This document shows positions 1 to 8,447 of a stretch of 64,000 nt of DNA, piece by piece. Source of the stretch: Microbacterium sp. 1.5R (lineage in GTDB: Bacteria > Actinomycetota > Actinomycetes > Actinomycetales > Microbacteriaceae); the NCBI RefSeq assembly GCF_007667425.1, contig NZ_VDRC01000001.1, positions 1,766,595-1,830,594 of the forward strand, read 5' to 3'. Positions within the stretch are counted from its first letter, which is position 1. Every line of letters begins with the position of its first letter. The translations under genes were made by a program, and so were the position numbers. The notes under the pieces are model-generated. The model made no database searches. It saw only the letters and a list, made by a program, of their open reading frames with translations, and was not told where the DNA came from.

Positions 1-123
1 ATCGTCGTCGACTCCGAGGGGCGCACGCAGGGTGCGATCGTGGCGGATGCCGAGACGTCCGACGGGCCGCTCTCCGGCCCCGACACGGCAGCGCTCAAGG
101 CCGTGCAGGGCGGGCTCACGTGA
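1..123 (+). CDS. 3' end of an ABC transporter ATP-binding protein, osmoprotectant type (partial)
   Basis: The window opens inside a reading frame whose last 40 codons end at the TGA at 121-123. The visible tail is acidic and glycine/alanine rich and carries no diagnostic motif, so identity is inferred from context only. The next gene is an OpuC/ProW-type permease that overlaps this stop by four bases (GTGA), followed by a second permease and a binding lipoprotein. That leaves the ATPase as the missing component of the importer. Everything with Walker and signature motifs lies upstream of the window. Confidence 0.6.
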   Translation: MVVDSEGRTQGAIVADAETSDGPLSGPDTAALKAVQGGLT

Positions 124-800
124 ACTGGGTCGGTGACAACCTCGGGCTGATCCTCGATCTCACCGTGGTGCACCTGCGCCAGAGCATCATCCCCATCGTG
201 CTCGGGTTCGTCCTGTCGCTGCCGCTCGGCTGGGTCGCCTGGCGGTTCCGTCTCGTGCGCGGGCCGATCATCGTGCTCACTGGTCTGCTGTACACGATCC
301 CGTCTCTGGCGCTGCTGATCCTGCTGCCGGCGACGCTCGGGTACTCGGCGATCAGCGAGTCGAACCTCGTGATCGCGCTGACGATCTACGCCATCGCGAT
401 CCTGGTCCGTGCCGTCTCCGACGGACTCGACTCCGTCGACGACGATGTGCGCCAGGCGGCGACCGCCACGGGCTTCGCCTCGTTCCGACGCTTCTGGGCC
501 GTGGAGTTCCCGCTCGCCGGGCCGGTGGTCCTCGCAGGCCTGCGCGTGACAGCGGTCAGCACGATCTCCCTCGCCACGGTCGGCACGCTCATCGGTGTGA
601 CGAACCTCGGCTACCTCTTCACGAACGGTCTCGAGCGCCGCATCATCGCCGAGGTCGTCGCCGGCGTGATCGCGGTCGTGATCATCGCCCTCGTGATCGA
701 CCTGATCCTGCTGCTGCTCGGACGCGCGCTGATGCCGTGGACCCGCGCCGCGAAGAAGTCTCCGGCCGCTCGTGCGATCGCTGTGGGGGCTCCCGCATGA
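120..800 (+). CDS. Osmoprotectant ABC transporter permease (OpuC/ProW type), first copy
   Basis: Membrane component of an importer for glycine betaine, choline, proline or a similar quaternary amine. The 226-residue product has five to six hydrophobic segments. Near residues 109-135 it has the cytoplasmic EAA-type loop that docks on the ATPase (VRQAATATGF, then FPLAGP). Length is normal for OpuCB/OpuCD proteins. The GTG start overlaps the stop of the ATPase gene (GTGA) and the stop overlaps the ATG of the next permease (ATGA), so translation is coupled along the operon. A permease alone does not reveal the exact ligand. Confidence 0.9.
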   Translation: MNWVGDNLGLILDLTVVHLRQSIIPIVLGFVLSLPLGWVAWRFRLVRGPIIVLTGLLYTIPSLALLILLPATLGYSAISESNLVIALTIYAIAILVRAVSDGLDSVDDDVRQAATATGFASFRRFWAVEFPLAGPVVLAGLRVTAVSTISLATVGTLIGVTNLGYLFTNGLERRIIAEVVAGVIAVVIIALVIDLILLLLGRALMPWTRAAKKSPAARAIAVGAPA

Positions 801-1531
801 ACCTCTTCCTCGAAGCATTCGCCTGGATGTTCGCCCCCGAGCAGTGGACGGGCAACTACGCCCTGCCGAAGCTGCTCGGCCAGCACCTCGCGCTCACCGC
901 GATCTCCGTGCTGATCGCGGCGGCGATCGCGCTGCCGATCGGATGGCTGATCGGGCACACAGGGAAGGGTCGCGAGATCGCGGTCGCGGTGTCCGGCGCT
1001 GCACGCGCGATCCCGGCGTTCGGACTCCTGATCCTCCTCGTGCTGCTCCTCGGCGTGCTGCGGATCCCCGAGGCCGCCGTCATCACCTTCGTCCTGCTCG
1101 CGATCCCGTCGCTCCTCGCCGGCGCGTACACGGGTCTCGAGGCCATCGACCGTCGGGTGATCGACGCGGCGAAATCGATGGGCATGACCGGGTGGCAGGT
1201 GTTCTGGAAGGTCGAGGTGCCTCTCGGGCTGCCTCTGCTGGTCGGCGGCATCCGGTCGGCTCTGCTCCAGGTGATCGCCACGGTCACGATCGCCGCCTAC
1301 GTCAACCTGGGTGGTCTCGGATACCCGATCATCCAGGGCATCCCGCTGCGTCGCTTCGACCAGGTGCTCGCGGGCGCTCTCCTCGTCGCGGTGCTCGCCC
1401 TCATCGTCGACCTGATCCTGGCGGCCGCGCAGCACGCGGCGGTACCGGCAGGTCTCCGCGCCGGGCGTCCGGCACGGCGGCGTGCCCGCTCGGACTCCGC
1501 CGCGACGGCATCCGCCCCCGCCACCGCCTGA
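797..1531 (+). CDS. Osmoprotectant ABC transporter permease (OpuC/ProW type), second copy
   Basis: Second membrane subunit of the same importer, 244 residues, paired with the permease just upstream as in OpuCB/OpuCD heterodimers. It has about six hydrophobic segments and an EAA-type loop near residues 123-150 (DAAKSMGMTGWQVF, then VPLGLP). The ATG at 797 is chosen because it forms an ATGA overlap with the preceding stop and begins directly before the first membrane segment. An in-frame start at 737 would only add a polar stretch read from inside the upstream gene. The Ala/Arg-rich tail after the last helix is probably unstructured. Confidence 0.92.
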   Translation: MNLFLEAFAWMFAPEQWTGNYALPKLLGQHLALTAISVLIAAAIALPIGWLIGHTGKGREIAVAVSGAARAIPAFGLLILLVLLLGVLRIPEAAVITFVLLAIPSLLAGAYTGLEAIDRRVIDAAKSMGMTGWQVFWKVEVPLGLPLLVGGIRSALLQVIATVTIAAYVNLGGLGYPIIQGIPLRRFDQVLAGALLVAVLALIVDLILAAAQHAAVPAGLRAGRPARRRARSDSAATASAPATA

Positions 1532-1596
1532 CCCAGGGCGCTGAGATCACCCAGACTTTTCGTCACACAGCAGCAGTTCCAGAGAAGAGGAATCCC

Positions 1597-2520
1597 ATGT
1601 TCACAGCACGAGGCAAGCGCTCCGTCTTCGCCGTCGGCCTGGTCGCCGCGGCGGCTCTCACCCTGTCGGCGTGCGCGTCGAGCAACCCGCTCGATGAGCC
1701 CAGCGATTCCGGCGAGAGCTCGGGCAGCGGCGACACGATCGTCGTCGGCTCGCAGGCGTACTACTCCAACGAGATCATCGCCGAGATCTACGCGCAGGCG
1801 CTCGAGGCCGAGGGCTTCGACGTCGAGAAGAAGCTCAACATCGGTCAGCGCGACGCGTACATGCCCGACGTCGAGTCCGGTGCCATCAACGTCTTCCCCG
1901 AGTACACGGGCAGCCTGCTCGAGTACCTCTCGGATGACGCCGTCACCGTCACGAGCCCCGAAGACGTGTACTCCGCCCTGGGCGACGCACTGCCCGATGG
2001 CCTCACGGCACTCGACTTCGCTGAGGCCACCGACCAGGACTCCTACACGGTGCTGAAGAGCTTCGCCGAGGAGAACGACCTGAAGACGATCGGCGACCTC
2101 AAGAACGTGTCGTCGCAGGTGACCATCGGTGCCGCGCCCGAGTTCGAGCAGCGTCCGTACAGCCCGGCCCGCGCCAAGGAGGTCTACGGCGTCGACCTGA
2201 CGTTCTCGGCCACCGGCCAGACCACGCTCGAGTCGCTGCTCGCCGGTTCGATCCAGGTGGCCGACATCTACACGGCCGACCCGGCGTTCGAGACCGAGGA
2301 CATCGTGGCCCTGGAGGACCCCGAGAACCTCATCATCTCGTCGAACGTCGTGCCGATCGTCTCGAGCGACATCGCCGACGAGGTGTCGGATGTGCTGAAC
2401 GCGATCAGCGCGAAGCTCACCGGTGAGGAGCTCGTCGCCCTCAACGTGCAGAGCACCGTCGACCAGAAGTCGTCGGCCGAGATCGCGAAGCAGTGGCTCA
2501 CCGACAACGACCTCATCTGA
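1597..2520 (+). CDS. Osmoprotectant ABC transporter substrate-binding lipoprotein (OpuAC/OpuCC type)
   Basis: Extracytoplasmic receptor delivering the osmolyte to the two permeases upstream. The 307-residue product begins with a lipoprotein signal peptide (basic n-region, hydrophobic core, lipobox LSAC with Cys26 as predicted lipidated residue). A Ser/Gly-rich linker follows, then a type-II periplasmic-binding fold of the OpuAC family starting at about residue 48 (TIVVGSQAYYSN). The start at 1597 is preceded by a good ribosome site (AGAAGAGG, 1583-1590). The gene closes the operon and is followed by a strong hairpin. Quaternary-amine binding is a family-level expectation; I did not assign aromatic-cage residues. 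Confidence 0.92.
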   Translation: MFTARGKRSVFAVGLVAAAALTLSACASSNPLDEPSDSGESSGSGDTIVVGSQAYYSNEIIAEIYAQALEAEGFDVEKKLNIGQRDAYMPDVESGAINVFPEYTGSLLEYLSDDAVTVTSPEDVYSALGDALPDGLTALDFAEATDQDSYTVLKSFAEENDLKTIGDLKNVSSQVTIGAAPEFEQRPYSPARAKEVYGVDLTFSATGQTTLESLLAGSIQVADIYTADPAFETEDIVALEDPENLIISSNVVPIVSSDIADEVSDVLNAISAKLTGEELVALNVQSTVDQKSSAEIAKQWLTDNDLI

Positions 2521-2534
2521 GTCGCAGAGCCTGA

Positions 2535-2570
2535 CAGAAGTGCCCGGGTCCCAGGACCCGGGCACTTCTG
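2535..2570. terminator. Strong intrinsic hairpin terminator after the osmoprotectant operon
   Basis: A perfect 17-bp inverted repeat (arm CAGAAGTGCCCGGGTCC at 2535-2551, complement at 2554-2570) with only two unpaired bases between the arms. It sits 14 bases after the stop of the binding protein and before the convergent AI-2E-type gene, so it may serve both directions. There is no U-tract, as is common for actinobacterial terminators. Confidence 0.85.
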
Positions 2571-2636
2571 CGTGTCCACCTGCCTGCGTCGCGGGTGGTG
2601 GGTCTCGACGCGGGGGTGGGTGTCCAGAGGGGGCGA

Positions 2637-3950
2637 CTAGACGCGGGCGTCCTGCCGCGGCACCCATACCTGCTTGATGATGATGAGGATGGATGCCGCG
2701 ACCGGCACCGCCACGAGGGCGCCGAGCAGACCGAGCAGCGTTCCGCCCGCGAGCGCCCCGATGACGACCAGTGATCCAGGGATCGCGATCGCGCGGTTCA
2801 TGACGCGCGGCGTGATGACGTACGCCTCGATCTGCATGTACACGAGGTAGATGACGGCGAACACGAGCGCGGCGATGGGGTTCGTGAACAGAGCCAGGCT
2901 GGTGCCGATGATCCAGAAGAGCACCGACCCGACGAGGGGGATCAGGGTGATGCAGAACGCGACCGTCGCCATGAGCGGCGGGAACGGCAGTCCGAGGAAC
3001 AGGTAGAGCAGGAACGCGAGGATCGCGTTGCAGAATGCCAGCACCACCATGCCCATGACGTAGCCGCCGACGGAGTCGGTGATCTGGTCGGTGATGTCGC
3101 TCGCTCGCCGGCGGTCGCGGGCGGGGGCGAGGCGCAGCAGCCCCGACTTGATGGTCGGCAGAGTCGCCACGAAGTACAGGGTGAGCACGAGCACGACGAT
3201 GATCCCCGAGATGGCTGAGGCGATGCTCGCTCCGACCTGCAGTGCTCCGCCGCCGATCACGGCGATGTTGCCCGGGTCCGTGAGGAACTTCTGCACGTCC
3301 GAGACGAGGTCCTCGAACTGGTCGCCGAACTGTCGCTCGAGAGTCGCGTAGATGTCGGAGCGGGTGAACTCGCCGATCATGCCCGGCACGGAACGCACGA
3401 AGCTCGCGATCTGATCGACGACGATCGGCACGACCATCCAGAGCAGCAGACCGGCGATGACGATCAGCGCGAGGATGACGGCCACGACCGACAGGGCACG
3501 AGACAGGCCTCGGCGTTCGAGGAACCGCACCGACGGATCGAGGCCGAGCGCCGCGAAGAGGGCGAGCGCGATGTAGATCAACACGGTCGAGAGGTTCGAC
3601 AGCGCGAGTCCGAGCAGCACGGCCGCGAGACCGCCCAGCGTGACGAGGAAGCCGAAGACGAACGGTCGGTCGATGCGCGTCCAGAACGAGCGGGTGGGGG
3701 TCATCGGCTCGACGACCTTCTGCGTCCTGTCCGCCGTGGTGTCCGTGTCGACCGCGGCGACCGCGGCGACCGCGGCGACCGCGGCGGACGAACCCGGTGC
3801 CGCAGTCGGATCGCCGACGGCATCCGTCGACTCGGCGGGCGATTCGGCCACGGGCGAGGAGTCCCTCGATCGCCGAGATGCGCCGCCACCCGGGTTCTCG
3901 GAGGCCGCGCCATCCGCGCTCTCGGACCCGGGCCGCTCGTCATCGCTCAT
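2637..3950 (-). CDS. AI-2E family transporter (PF01594-type membrane protein)
   Basis: A 437-residue polytopic protein with about eight hydrophobic segments from residue ~95 onward, typical of the AI-2E/YdiK/PerM family. Members have been linked to autoinducer-2 export, Na+/H+ antiport and general efflux, so the substrate is open. The first ~95 residues are polar and low-complexity and include an AVAAVAAVAAV run encoded by four copies of a 9-bp repeat (3751-3786), a spot prone to slippage. A later methionine near residue 82 could be an alternative start that removes this tail. The gene stands alone, convergent with the osmoprotectant operon and divergent from chorismate mutase. Confidence 0.88.
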   Translation of the reverse strand: MSDDERPGSESADGAASENPGGGASRRSRDSSPVAESPAESTDAVGDPTAAPGSSAAVAAVAAVAAVDTDTTADRTQKVVEPMTPTRSFWTRIDRPFVFGFLVTLGGLAAVLLGLALSNLSTVLIYIALALFAALGLDPSVRFLERRGLSRALSVVAVILALIVIAGLLLWMVVPIVVDQIASFVRSVPGMIGEFTRSDIYATLERQFGDQFEDLVSDVQKFLTDPGNIAVIGGGALQVGASIASAISGIIVVLVLTLYFVATLPTIKSGLLRLAPARDRRRASDITDQITDSVGGYVMGMVVLAFCNAILAFLLYLFLGLPFPPLMATVAFCITLIPLVGSVLFWIIGTSLALFTNPIAALVFAVIYLVYMQIEAYVITPRVMNRAIAIPGSLVVIGALAGGTLLGLLGALVAVPVAASILIIIKQVWVPRQDARV

Positions 3951-4042
3951 GTGCTCACGATAGCGGCCGGTGTCGTCGCACCCTCGGCATCCGTCGCCTC
4001 CCGCAGGGTCGTTCCGCCGCGTGTTTCCGTAGAGTAGGGGGC

Positions 4043-4342
4043 ATGACCGCCGCCGAAGATCCCCGGGCTGAACTCCTCCGACTGCGTTCGAGCATCGACA
4101 ACATCGATGCCGCTCTCATCTTCATGCTGGCAGAGCGTTTCCGCGCCACGCAGCAGGTCGGCCGGCTCAAGGCCGACCACGAGATGCCGGCGTCCGATCC
4201 GGGGCGCGAGGAGCAGCAGGTCGCGCGCTTGCGCGCGCTTGCGGAAGAGGCCCATCTCGACCCGGAGTTCGCTGCGAAGTGGTTCAACTTCGTGGTGGCC
4301 GAAGTCATCCGCCATCACACGGAAGCCGCCGAAGGGCGGTGA
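4043..4342 (+). CDS. Chorismate mutase, AroQ-fold (type II)
   Basis: Predicted to convert chorismate to prephenate, the branch point to phenylalanine and tyrosine, in the cytosol. The 99-residue all-helical product matches monofunctional AroQ mutases in length and in its N-terminal helix: LRSSIDNIDAALIFMLAERF, followed by a conserved Lys in GRLKADH and the acidic turn DPGREEQQ. The ATG at 4043 follows a purine-rich ribosome site (AGTAGGGGG). A longer in-frame reading from 3797 would overlap the divergent AI-2E gene and was rejected. The gene is monocistronic and ends at a hairpin. Confidence 0.93.
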   Translation: MTAAEDPRAELLRLRSSIDNIDAALIFMLAERFRATQQVGRLKADHEMPASDPGREEQQVARLRALAEEAHLDPEFAAKWFNFVVAEVIRHHTEAAEGR

Positions 4343-4348
4343 CGGGTC

Positions 4349-4391
4349 TTCCGGGCGAGCGACGGTGTGTGCAGCACTCACTCGCCCGGAA
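4349..4391. terminator. Hairpin terminator after chorismate mutase
   Basis: An 11-bp perfect inverted repeat (TTCCGGGCGAG at 4349-4359, CTCGCCCGGAA at 4381-4391) starts six bases after the stop of chorismate mutase. The loop can form a small inner GTGC/GCAC stem. No U-tract follows. The downstream ROK gene is on the same strand with its own upstream region, which fits a terminator. Confidence 0.65.
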
Positions 4392-4397
4392 CCCGAC

Positions 4398-4413
4398 TTA
4401 GTTCATTGACTAA
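4398..4413. promoter_or_regulatory. Candidate operator upstream of the ROK regulator
   Basis: Inverted repeat TTAGT-N6-ACTAA in an AT-rich pocket within otherwise GC-rich sequence, 66 bases before the ROK start. ROK repressors are known to bind TTAGT/ACTAA-like palindromes (for example the XylR-type operator), so autoregulation is plausible. The only evidence is the palindrome and its position. Confidence 0.45.
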
Positions 4414-4478
4414 ACTATGTAAGAGGGTACGCAGCCGATCCCGGACTGTCAACCGTTCTCCCGCGCAGGAATCGCCCC

Positions 4479-5630
4479 ATGCTCAACGCCGATGACGCAC
4501 TCGACACGCAAGCGGCGGTACGGCGTGCAAACCTGCGCCGCGCGCTGCAGCTCGTGTTCGACGCGCCGGGCACCCAGACGCGTGCCGGCATCTCTCGCGC
4601 GACCGGGCTCACAGCCGCCACGGCGTCGTCGCTCGTCGCCGAGCTCCTCGACGAGCGCCTGATCGTCGAGGGAGCGCAGGCCGCGAGCACCGGCGGCAAA
4701 CGCGCGACGACGCTCGACATCGACGACGAGCATCACCTGATCCTCGTCGTCATCCTCCGCCCCACGGACGCGCGGATCACCCTGCTCTCACTCGCCGGGA
4801 ATGCGATCGACGCGCGTCGGGCCGACTTCACCGACGACGCGCGCGAGCGGACGCTCGACGCCGCCCTCGCCGCAATCGCCGACGAGTACGGCTCCCGCCT
4901 CCTCATCGCCGCGGTGCAGCTGCCCGGCACCACCGACGGTCGCACCGTGCTCGAGAGCGTGCAACTGGGCTGGCGAGACACTCCGCTCGCCGAACGCCTG
5001 GAGCAGGTGCTCGGCGCGCCGGTGCTTCTCGTGAACGACGTGGATGCCGAGGCCATCGCCGAAGCCGGGGTCGAGGGCCCACCCTCCGGTCACCGCCTCT
5101 TCATCCACGTCGGCGGTGGCATCGGCGCGGCCGTCACCCTCGACGGCGAGCTCGCCCCCGGGCCACGCCATCGCGCCGGCGAGATCGGCCATGTGCAGGT
5201 GGTGTTCGGCGACGCCGCCCGCCCCTGCCGTTGCGGTCGACGGGGATGCCTCGAGTCCGCTGCCGCGCTCGGGCCGATGCTCGGCGAGGGGTTCTCCGAT
5301 GCTCTCGACGTCGACGAGATCAGGGCGCTCGTGGCCGGCGCCGACCAGCGTGACCTCGACGAGGGTGCCCGCGCGCTGGCCAGAGCCATCAAACTCCTCA
5401 GCGCACTGCTGGACCCCGCCGAGATCGTGATCGGCGGGCCGGGGGCGCTGCTCGGCGATCGCTTCCTCGACCTGGTGCGCGCCGAGACCGATTATGCGGC
5501 GACGGGCACGGCGCAGGTGCCCGTCCGCTACGCCGATCCCGCGATCTCGCTCGCCGCCGGTCCCGCACAGGCCGCGCTCACGGCATCCCTCGGGGTGCGG
5601 TGGATGCCGCAGCCGCCCGCGCGTCCGTAG
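4479..5630 (+). CDS. ROK family transcriptional regulator
   Basis: A 383-residue sugar-responsive regulator. Residues ~10-70 form a winged helix-turn-helix (TRAGISRATGLTAATASSLVAELL). The rest is a ROK sugar-kinase-like fold with a glycine-rich stretch (HVGGGIGAAVTLDG) and the zinc-binding signature CRCGRRGCLE. Members usually repress sugar uptake or catabolic genes and are released by a sugar or sugar phosphate. The ATG at 4479 lies 66 bases after the TTAGT/ACTAA palindrome. No transport gene is adjacent on the same strand, so the target is unknown; the PhyH-like gene downstream is convergent. Confidence 0.88.
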   Translation: MLNADDALDTQAAVRRANLRRALQLVFDAPGTQTRAGISRATGLTAATASSLVAELLDERLIVEGAQAASTGGKRATTLDIDDEHHLILVVILRPTDARITLLSLAGNAIDARRADFTDDARERTLDAALAAIADEYGSRLLIAAVQLPGTTDGRTVLESVQLGWRDTPLAERLEQVLGAPVLLVNDVDAEAIAEAGVEGPPSGHRLFIHVGGGIGAAVTLDGELAPGPRHRAGEIGHVQVVFGDAARPCRCGRRGCLESAAALGPMLGEGFSDALDVDEIRALVAGADQRDLDEGARALARAIKLLSALLDPAEIVIGGPGALLGDRFLDLVRAETDYAATGTAQVPVRYADPAISLAAGPAQAALTASLGVRWMPQPPARP

Positions 5631-5654
5631 CGCTTCCCGAGCCGGGGCGCGTGT

Positions 5655-6503
5655 TCAGAGGCCGTCGCCCTCGAACCAGTGCTCCTGCCAGCGCCAATCG
5701 ATGGGGTCGGACACCCGCTGATAGCGGATGTCGGTGGAGAGACGGATCCGCGAGCCGGGGTCGACGTTGTCGGTCGAGGCGTGCACGATATGGGCCGAGT
5801 GCACCATGACGTCGCCCGCCCGATAGTCGGCGATCAGCCAGCGCGCGTCGTACTCGTCCGCCAGGGCGGGGAGATCGGCGGTGATGGACGCCGCGGGCAT
5901 CCGCAGGGTCCCGGCGCGTTCCTGCGCCATCACCCGATGGTGGCTGCCCTCGAGATAGGCGAGGCCGCCCGTCTCGACCGCGCAGTCGCCGAGTGGGATC
6001 CACATCGACAGCACCCGGTCGGTGCCCTCGCGGAGGTAGACGAGGTCGTAGTGCGCCTGCGTGGCCGTGCCGATGCCTCGCTCACCCGGGCGGATGTGCC
6101 GGATGATGCGCCGCTTGTGCAGGTGCACGTCGTCGCCGAGGAACCACCGGAACCAGCCGCGGATCGACGGGTGGCCGGTCAGGGCGGCCTACTCGTCACC
6201 GCGGACGATGTCGTCGAACAGCAGCCGCCTCGTGAGGGCGAGGTCGATCGCGCCGCCCGCGTCGACGCCCTCGGCGATGCCGTTCGCGGCGACGAGGCCG
6301 GTCGGGGCGAGGGTCTCGAAGTAGTGCCGGCGGAAGTCTCTGACGACGTCGGCGTCGAGATGGCCGCTGAGGTAGAGGTAGCCGTCGCGTCGGAGACGCC
6401 GCCACAGGGCATCCTTGTCGCCGCGCTCATCGGCGGGCACCGGCTCGAGCCTGCCCAGCCGCGCGGCACTGTCGTCGAGGATGTGCCCGTTGGAGGTGAT
6501 CAT
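5655..6503 (-). pseudogene. Phytanoyl-CoA dioxygenase (PhyH) family gene interrupted by one in-frame TAG
   Basis: Fe(II)/2-oxoglutarate oxygenase family. The reading frame 6503 to 5655 is continuous (282 codons before the stop) except for a single amber codon at 6189-6191. The first part gives 104 residues ending in GDE. After the TAG the same frame continues AALTGHPSIRGWFRWF and then the catalytic core, with the HxD iron motif as AHYD and a distal His/Arg region (HIVHASTDN, RIRLSTD). All metal ligands lie after the stop, so a truncated product would be inactive. An ATG at 6128 could restart but would miss the N-terminal fold. Trp (TGG) is the likely ancestral codon. It is divergent from an AraC regulator that probably controlled it. 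Nonsense mutation or sequencing error are both possible. Confidence 0.85.
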
Positions 6504-6536
6504 GGTGGCAGTCTGACCGGACTAGCACGATCGCTC

Positions 6537-6555
6537 CATGTAGTTCAGCGACATG
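6537..6555. promoter_or_regulatory. Small inverted repeat in the PhyH/AraC divergent promoter region
   Basis: CATGT at 6537-6541 and ACATG at 6551-6555 around a 9-bp spacer, in the 93-bp gap between the divergent PhyH-like and AraC genes. The position suits a regulator site. The arms are short, and AraC proteins often bind direct repeats instead, so this is only a candidate. Confidence 0.25.
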
Positions 6556-6596
6556 TGCTTGTGATTTCGTGGGCCCCTCCCGACACTAGGAGGATC

Positions 6597-7445
6597 ATGG
6601 AGAACTGGGCGATCTATGCGGCTCCCGCCCGTACGCTCACGGACGTCACGATCGCGTGTCTCGGGGCCGGGGAGTACTCGGGGCGCAACGAGGGCTTCCG
6701 CAACCGGCAACTGCGCTCGCACGCGGTCGTCGTGGTGAGCGAAGGCAGCGGGTGGTACTCGAGTCCGCTGACCGGAGACGTGCGCGTCGAGGCACCGGCG
6801 CTGCTCTGGCTCTTCCCCGGAGTGCAGCATGGCTACGGCCCGCTGCGCTCCGGCTGGACGGAGCACTGGGTGCTGTTCTCCGGTGCGGCGACCCGCGCGC
6901 TCGATGAGCTGGGTGCCTGGCGGCGGGCGGGGCCCGTCGTGCCGCTCGACCGCGTGCCCGGTTCTCTGCACCGCACTTTCGCGCGGCTGCACGCCGCCCT
7001 CGCCGACAGCGGATCGCCGGGTGCGCTCCGCGCATCCGCCACCGGCTACGCCTGGATCGCCGAGCTCGCTGCGTCGACCATGCCCGCCGCCGCGCCCGAC
7101 CTCATCGAGGCGTTCACCCGGGGCGCATCGAGGCAGGTTCCGATGGAGACCCGGGCGCGGGAGCTGGGGCTGAGCGTCGGGCAGCTGCGTTCTGCGGCGG
7201 TCGCCGCGACCGGCCTGACGCCCCTGCAGCTGCTCATCGACTCGCGCCTCTCCCGCGCCCAGACCCTGCTCGTCGAGACCGACCTCGAGGTCGGCGCGAT
7301 CGCGCGGCAGGTCGGGTTCGACGATCCGTCGTACTTCTCGAGACAGTTCACGCAGCGACTCGGGCGTTCGCCGAGCCTGTTCCGCGACGAGCAGCGACGG
7401 ATGCCGATGCCCGCCGACGCGGCGGCGGAGCAGCTTCTGCGGTGA
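6597..7445 (+). CDS. AraC family transcriptional regulator with cupin-like sensor domain
   Basis: A 282-residue regulator. Residues ~15-150 resemble the AraC ligand-binding cupin (VVVVSEGSGWYSS, LWLFPGVQHGYGP). Residues ~180-275 contain the double helix-turn-helix, ending in the family signature IARQVGFDDPSYFSRQFTQRLGRSP split over the second motif. The ATG at 6597 is fixed by a good ribosome site (AGGAGGATC). A longer in-frame reading from 5679 crosses the divergent gene and is spurious. It faces the broken PhyH-like oxygenase across 93 bp, so that gene is the natural target. This arrangement is common for sugar-linked PhyH loci in actinobacteria. Confidence 0.9.
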   Translation: MENWAIYAAPARTLTDVTIACLGAGEYSGRNEGFRNRQLRSHAVVVVSEGSGWYSSPLTGDVRVEAPALLWLFPGVQHGYGPLRSGWTEHWVLFSGAATRALDELGAWRRAGPVVPLDRVPGSLHRTFARLHAALADSGSPGALRASATGYAWIAELAASTMPAAAPDLIEAFTRGASRQVPMETRARELGLSVGQLRSAAVAATGLTPLQLLIDSRLSRAQTLLVETDLEVGAIARQVGFDDPSYFSRQFTQRLGRSPSLFRDEQRRMPMPADAAAEQLLR

Positions 7446-7524
7446 GGGGCGCTCTGCGCGGCCACCTCGACTCCGCTTGGCCGCAGAGGTCGACGATGGC
7501 CGCGAGGCGTCCGCCCGATGCGCC

Positions 7525-8445
7525 CTACTTCACGCTGCCGGCGGTGAGACCGCCGACGAGACGCTTCTCGATGAGCATGAAGAGGATGACGACGGGCAGG
7601 ATGGCGACGATCGAGACGCCGAACACGTACTGCCAGCTCGTCTCGTACTGACCGACGAACTTCGTCAGCGCGACGGAGAGCGGCTGATTCTTGTCGGTCG
7701 ACAGGATCACGAGGGATGCCGCGAACTCGTTCCAGCACGCGACGAACGTGAACACGATCGCCGTCACGATGCCGGGCCAGACGAGCGGCAGGTTGATCTT
7801 GAACAGCACGGTGAAGCGTCCGGCACCGTCGATCTGCGCGGCCTCGTCGACCTCCTTGGGGATGCCGGCGAAGAACGAATGCATGATCCACACGGCGAAC
7901 GACAGGTTGAACGCGGCGTTGATGAAGATCATCGCCGCCCAGGTGTCGCCGAGCCCGAGCGTCGTGAACTGGCGGAAAAGTCCCGAGGTGAGCACGGCGG
8001 GCTGCAGCATCTGCGTGACGATCACCAGGAACAGGAACACCATGCGGCCGGGGAACTTGAACCGGGCCGTGTAGTACGCGGCCGGGAGCGACACGAGCAG
8101 CACGAGCAGTGTCGCGAAGACGGCGATGATGATGGTCGAGATCAGGTTGTACGGCAGCGGCGTCTCGGGGGTCGACCACATCGTGATGTAGTTCTCCCAG
8201 TGCCACTCGACCGGAAGATAGGTGGGGTCGACGGAGCGGATCTGCGGCTTCGTCTTCACGCTCCCGAAGAACATGATCAGGTACGGGAGAACGAAGATGG
8301 CGAGCACGATGAAGCCGGCGGCCGTGCGGAGGATGACGCGGGGAAGCGTCACCTGGTCCTCGGTGTACCGGCGCCTGCGGCCGGGGATCCGCGGGGCGGG
8401 ATCGGATCCTGCGGTGGTGACGAGAGCGGTCTCGGTCAGGGTCAC
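7525..8445 (-). CDS. Sugar ABC transporter permease, MalG type
   Basis: Inner-membrane subunit of a carbohydrate importer (CUT1 family), 306 residues with six hydrophobic segments from residue ~38. The EAA loop (EVDEAAQIDGAGRFTVLFKINLPL) sits in the second half, typical of MalG. The first ~35 residues are cytoplasmic and basic. It is the last gene of a three-gene operon read right to left: binding protein, MalF-type, MalG-type, with two bases between the permeases. No dedicated ATPase is encoded, usual in actinobacteria where a shared MsiK-type ATPase serves many such systems. Confidence 0.93.
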   Translation of the reverse strand: MTLTETALVTTAGSDPAPRIPGRRRRYTEDQVTLPRVILRTAAGFIVLAIFVLPYLIMFFGSVKTKPQIRSVDPTYLPVEWHWENYITMWSTPETPLPYNLISTIIIAVFATLLVLLVSLPAAYYTARFKFPGRMVFLFLVIVTQMLQPAVLTSGLFRQFTTLGLGDTWAAMIFINAAFNLSFAVWIMHSFFAGIPKEVDEAAQIDGAGRFTVLFKINLPLVWPGIVTAIVFTFVACWNEFAASLVILSTDKNQPLSVALTKFVGQYETSWQYVFGVSIVAILPVVILFMLIEKRLVGGLTAGSVK

Positions 8446-8447
8446 GA

